From positions 51,609,995 through 51,673,994 of the forward strand of contig OZ026528.1 of assembly GCA_964019695.1 (NCBI GenBank): a stretch of DNA of 64,000 nucleotides, in the 5' to 3' direction. This document shows positions 62,175 through 64,000 of the stretch, piece by piece. The notes under the pieces are model-generated. The model saw only the letters and a list, made by a program, of their open reading frames with translations. It did not search any database and was not told the origin of the DNA. A program made the position numbers and the translations under genes. Source of the stretch: Loripinus fragilis (Eukaryota; Mollusca; Bivalvia; Lucinida; Lucinidae). The first letter of the stretch is position 1. Every line of letters starts with the position of its first letter.

Positions 62175-62245
62175 GCTTCCGTGGTGTAATAGAAAACATA
62201 CTCACTCTTGGAGTGATTGTTCAAGATTCAAATCTTGGTGGAAGT
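62175..62245 (+). tRNA. tRNA-Gln-like copy 5, degraded
   Basis: The T arm is damaged (CAAGA with CTTGG leaves two mismatches), and the 3' strand of the anticodon stem is GTGAT instead of GTGAG. Homology to the spacer stops soon after, so this is the array end. Confidence 0.35.
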
Positions 62246-62250
62246 AAAAT

Positions 62251-62755
62251 GTTTTAACACAAATAAGAAAATAGTTACAATTTTACGCATAAAAAGTTCC
62301 TTAATCTGAACGTATGATAATGAAGGAAGAGAAAAGAAGAGGATTAGGATGAGAAATTCGCCCAGATGTGATATCTGGCTAGTGCTTGATCTGGAAGGGA
62401 TCAATGTTAGCCCTGTTTATGAGATTTTGAGTCTGACTTTCCATAGAAATTCAACCTAAAAACCCTGAATTTCGATACTCAAAAGAACCGTCTTGATGAG
62501 ATTTTTTTTTCGAGCACCTCAAAACATATATTTTAACTTAATATGAACTTAGGCACTACCTAGATGCAGACATATTATTTCAGGAATTGACTATGGGATT
62601 TAAATTGTTAAGAAATTGGCAAGATCACAAATTTAACATACAAGGGAGGACCTTTCTTTAAGGCAAACCGATTGAGAAGGGAGAAAGATACAAGCTGTGA
62701 CAGTGTCTCATTTCAAATCTTGCAAACTTTTCTTAAAAAGCTCAGATTTTGACAA
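62251..62755. other. Non-coding, with third 41-bp hairpin copy (62476-62516)
   Basis: TACTCAAAAGAACCGTCTTG and TTTTCGAGCA at 62476-62516 are a decayed copy of the hairpins at 4952 and 57484, with the same 41-bp length but poor pairing on the right arm. Nothing else recognised. Confidence 0.45.
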
Positions 62756-62842
62756 GTTAGTATAGTTCAATTGGCAGAACAGCCTCAGGTTATGATATGT
62801 AAGCACCTGGAGGTATGTCTGGGTTCGAACCCCAGTGCTAGC
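62756..62842 (+). tRNA. tRNA-like sequence with 23-nt anticodon loop (intron-like?)
   Basis: Acceptor GTTAGTA with TGCTAGC (two G-T pairs), D arm GTTC/GAAC with a GG-containing loop, anticodon stem GCCTC/GAGGT, 4-nt variable loop, and a perfect T arm CTGGG-TTCGAAC-CCCAG. The parts sum to 87 nt. The anticodon loop is 23 nt instead of 7, and its ends (AGG ... CCT) could extend the stem. A 16-nt intron is possible, but U33 is not evident, so the amino acid is not assignable. Box A and box B are strong. It may be a tRNA pseudogene or SINE head. Confidence 0.45.
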
Positions 62843-63058
62843 AGTCTGATCTGAAATTTTATCAACAATCTGATTATTCAAAGTACAAAACATGCAGTAT
62901 GTAAATATCTATCAGTATTTAAGCTAATCGACCGCCAGCTTTTTGGAAAAGCTAATACTTGTGATAATATGACTCATTTAAAAACAAGTTCCTGCATAAC
63001 AAATAACAAGTATAAGCTTTATAAATAAAAACAAATATAAGCTTTTTTGATAGGCAGT

Positions 63059-63160
63059 GGCTAGAGGTACGGATCCGTACCCCTAGCCTGGGAGGCTAGG
63101 GATACGGATCCGTACCCCTAGCCTGGGAGGCTAGAGGTACAGACCCGTACCCCTAGCATA
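63059..63160. repeat. Three tandem palindromes, 35-bp period
   Basis: GGTACGGATCCGTACC (63066-63081) is a perfect 16-bp palindrome. Related copies start at 63101 (one change) and 63136 (GGTACAGACCCGTACC). They are joined by CCCTAGCCTGGGAGGCTAG, itself an inverted repeat (CTAGCC ... GGCTAG). Each boundary can therefore form a hairpin in two registers. Confidence 0.8.
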
Positions 63161-63168
63161 TTCTACCA

Positions 63169-63794
63169 TGTCAGGCTACAGGTACAGCAGACATATAACC
63201 CTAATGATAAATTCTAAATTATCATGATAAGTGTTAGAAAATACCTTGTTGTTGTGTTATGAAATACCAATCCAGTAGGTCGCCATTTGCATTGTGGGAT
63301 AACTCTGCATAGTAAATATAAACACGAAACACGAATTCGGAATTGGGACAAGTGGCGCGGGATTTATGTTGTGTTGTTATTATATTTATTTATTTATTAT
63401 TATTATCATTATTATTATTATTATTATTATTAAATCAAATTAAAACTTGTTATTCATGATTTGTTTTTGCTGTTTTCTCTTTCGGTTTGTGTCATTAGCG
63501 AGGGTGCGAACAACATTCTGTGATTAATTGGTCGGCATAACGCACCACAAAGACATCTTTAAACTTAAAAGAACAAAAAATAATGATTGGCTGAATGTTT
63601 TAATGTTCATCCTCAAAGACACCAGAAGAACTTAAGAACGTCCTTAATTAGCCTAATCCGTACAAACAGTATCTAGACCTGTAACTATTTGTTGTTGTAT
63701 TGTAACTATTTTATGTAACCGCCTAATTCTCGCTGCTCATTTAAAAAATCCAAGAAAATTATGTTCAGTCTCACTTTGTCAGAATGGCTCAAAT
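63169..63794. other. Non-coding; (TTA)n microsatellite at about 63383-63432
   Basis: AT-rich flank with a TTA/ATT microsatellite. It would hold the promoter of the ZSWIM-like sequence that follows, but no clear TATA box or initiator stands out. Confidence 0.45.
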
Positions 63795-64000
63795 ATGCTG
63801 AACAAAGGGAACAAGTTTGAGGACTTTTCCTCTTTAGAAATTGCCATCCAGCAGTATCAGAAGGAAGAAAATGTTCAATTCGCAGTTTGCGAACCGTTGA
63901 AAAGGCACATCCACGGATGCAAGAGAAAAACTTAATGAACGTCTGAAGTATTATGAGATATCATTTCATTGTAAACGCGGTGGCAAGAACTTTCAATCCA
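63795..64000 (+). pseudogene. ZSWIM3/FAR1-type N-terminus, frameshifted, cut by window edge
   Basis: From the ATG at 63795 the frame reads FEDFSSLEIAIQQYQ and onward, then stops at 63933-63935. After a shift of one base, the next segment continues LNERLKYYEISFHCKRGG to the window end without a stop. A leading FxxFxxxxxAIxxYQ helix followed by LKYYE-x3-F-x-C-x3-GG matches my memory of the N-terminal DNA-binding region of ZSWIM1/3-like proteins, which derive from Mutator-type transposases. The simplest break is one extra A in the run at 63926-63930. It may be a true pseudogene, a transposon remnant, or a homopolymer sequencing error in a live gene. Confidence 0.45.

Larger units (their letters stand above)
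61526..62250 (+). repeat. Tandem array of five tRNA-like units (~153-159 bp)
   Basis: Unit offsets are 153, 159, 157 and 156 bp. Each unit has a 71-nt tRNA-like part and a spacer with GCAGCTGGAAACTGATTTGG, then AATAGAAATCTAGCCAGT before the next tRNA-like part. Spacers are as conserved as the tRNA-like parts, so the whole unit was copied, not just the RNA. Confidence 0.9.

Noticed and set aside
62175..62245. Compensatory base changes in the T arm of the fifth tRNA-like copy
   Set aside because: On aligning the arms, the changes leave two mismatches, so they are decay, not compensation.

Overview
This window is eukaryotic, intron-scale, AT-rich DNA dominated by repeats, and it holds no complete host gene. 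The best guess is a bivalve mollusc. Support comes from several tRNA-headed SINE copies with box A and box B heads and (CAAA)n-type tails (the V-SINE type described in molluscs), many short GATCAG/CTGATC hairpins, and LINE 3' ends with zinc-knuckle C-termini of the kind common in molluscan genomes. The species cannot be named from sequence reading alone.

Layout. 1-202: a possible terminal coding exon cut by the window edge. 508-706: two convergent tRNA-like heads. 1680-3724: an element with long terminal inverted repeats (about 125 bp) and a 9-bp direct repeat at its ends, like a non-autonomous Mutator-type transposon. 5271-19216: a macrosatellite of five units (basic length 2301 bp). Its units differ by a SINE insertion (unit 1), an 831-bp TA-flanked DNA transposon (unit 2) and a 1197-bp deletion through a LINE fragment (units 2-4), so the array records its own history. 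19217-23035: noncoding DNA with transposon remnants. 23036-23483: nine CCCCGCGGGG-type palindrome cores. 23662-47326: a 23.7-kb head-to-tail satellite of 74 bp, about 320 monomers, with a CpG-rich hyphenated palindrome in each monomer and nested segmental duplications.

47001-47059: a non-satellite insert near the right end of the array that is the reverse complement of sequence at 49757-49811. 47337-47864: a cluster of SINEs in opposed orientations at the satellite edge. 48043-53531: four different tandem or segmental repeats (about 460, 245, 136 and 38 bp). 57711-58548: the 3' end of a second type of LINE, followed by a SINE. 59302-59580: a short inverted-repeat element. 60370-61160: a molluscan-type repeat with a 161-bp internal period. 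61526-62250: five tandem tRNA-Gln-like sequences. 62756-62842: another tRNA-like sequence with an enlarged anticodon loop. 63059-63160: three nested palindromes at a 35-bp period. 63795-64000: the start of a possible ZSWIM/FAR1-type (transposase-derived) coding sequence with a frameshift.

The only protein-coding traces with recognisable content are LINE C-termini and the broken ZSWIM-like start, so the window works as a repeat-rich, probably heterochromatic, intergenic region. Many short open frames inside the satellite are by-products of its periodicity and are not annotated as genes. All homology statements are from reading and memory; no search was run.
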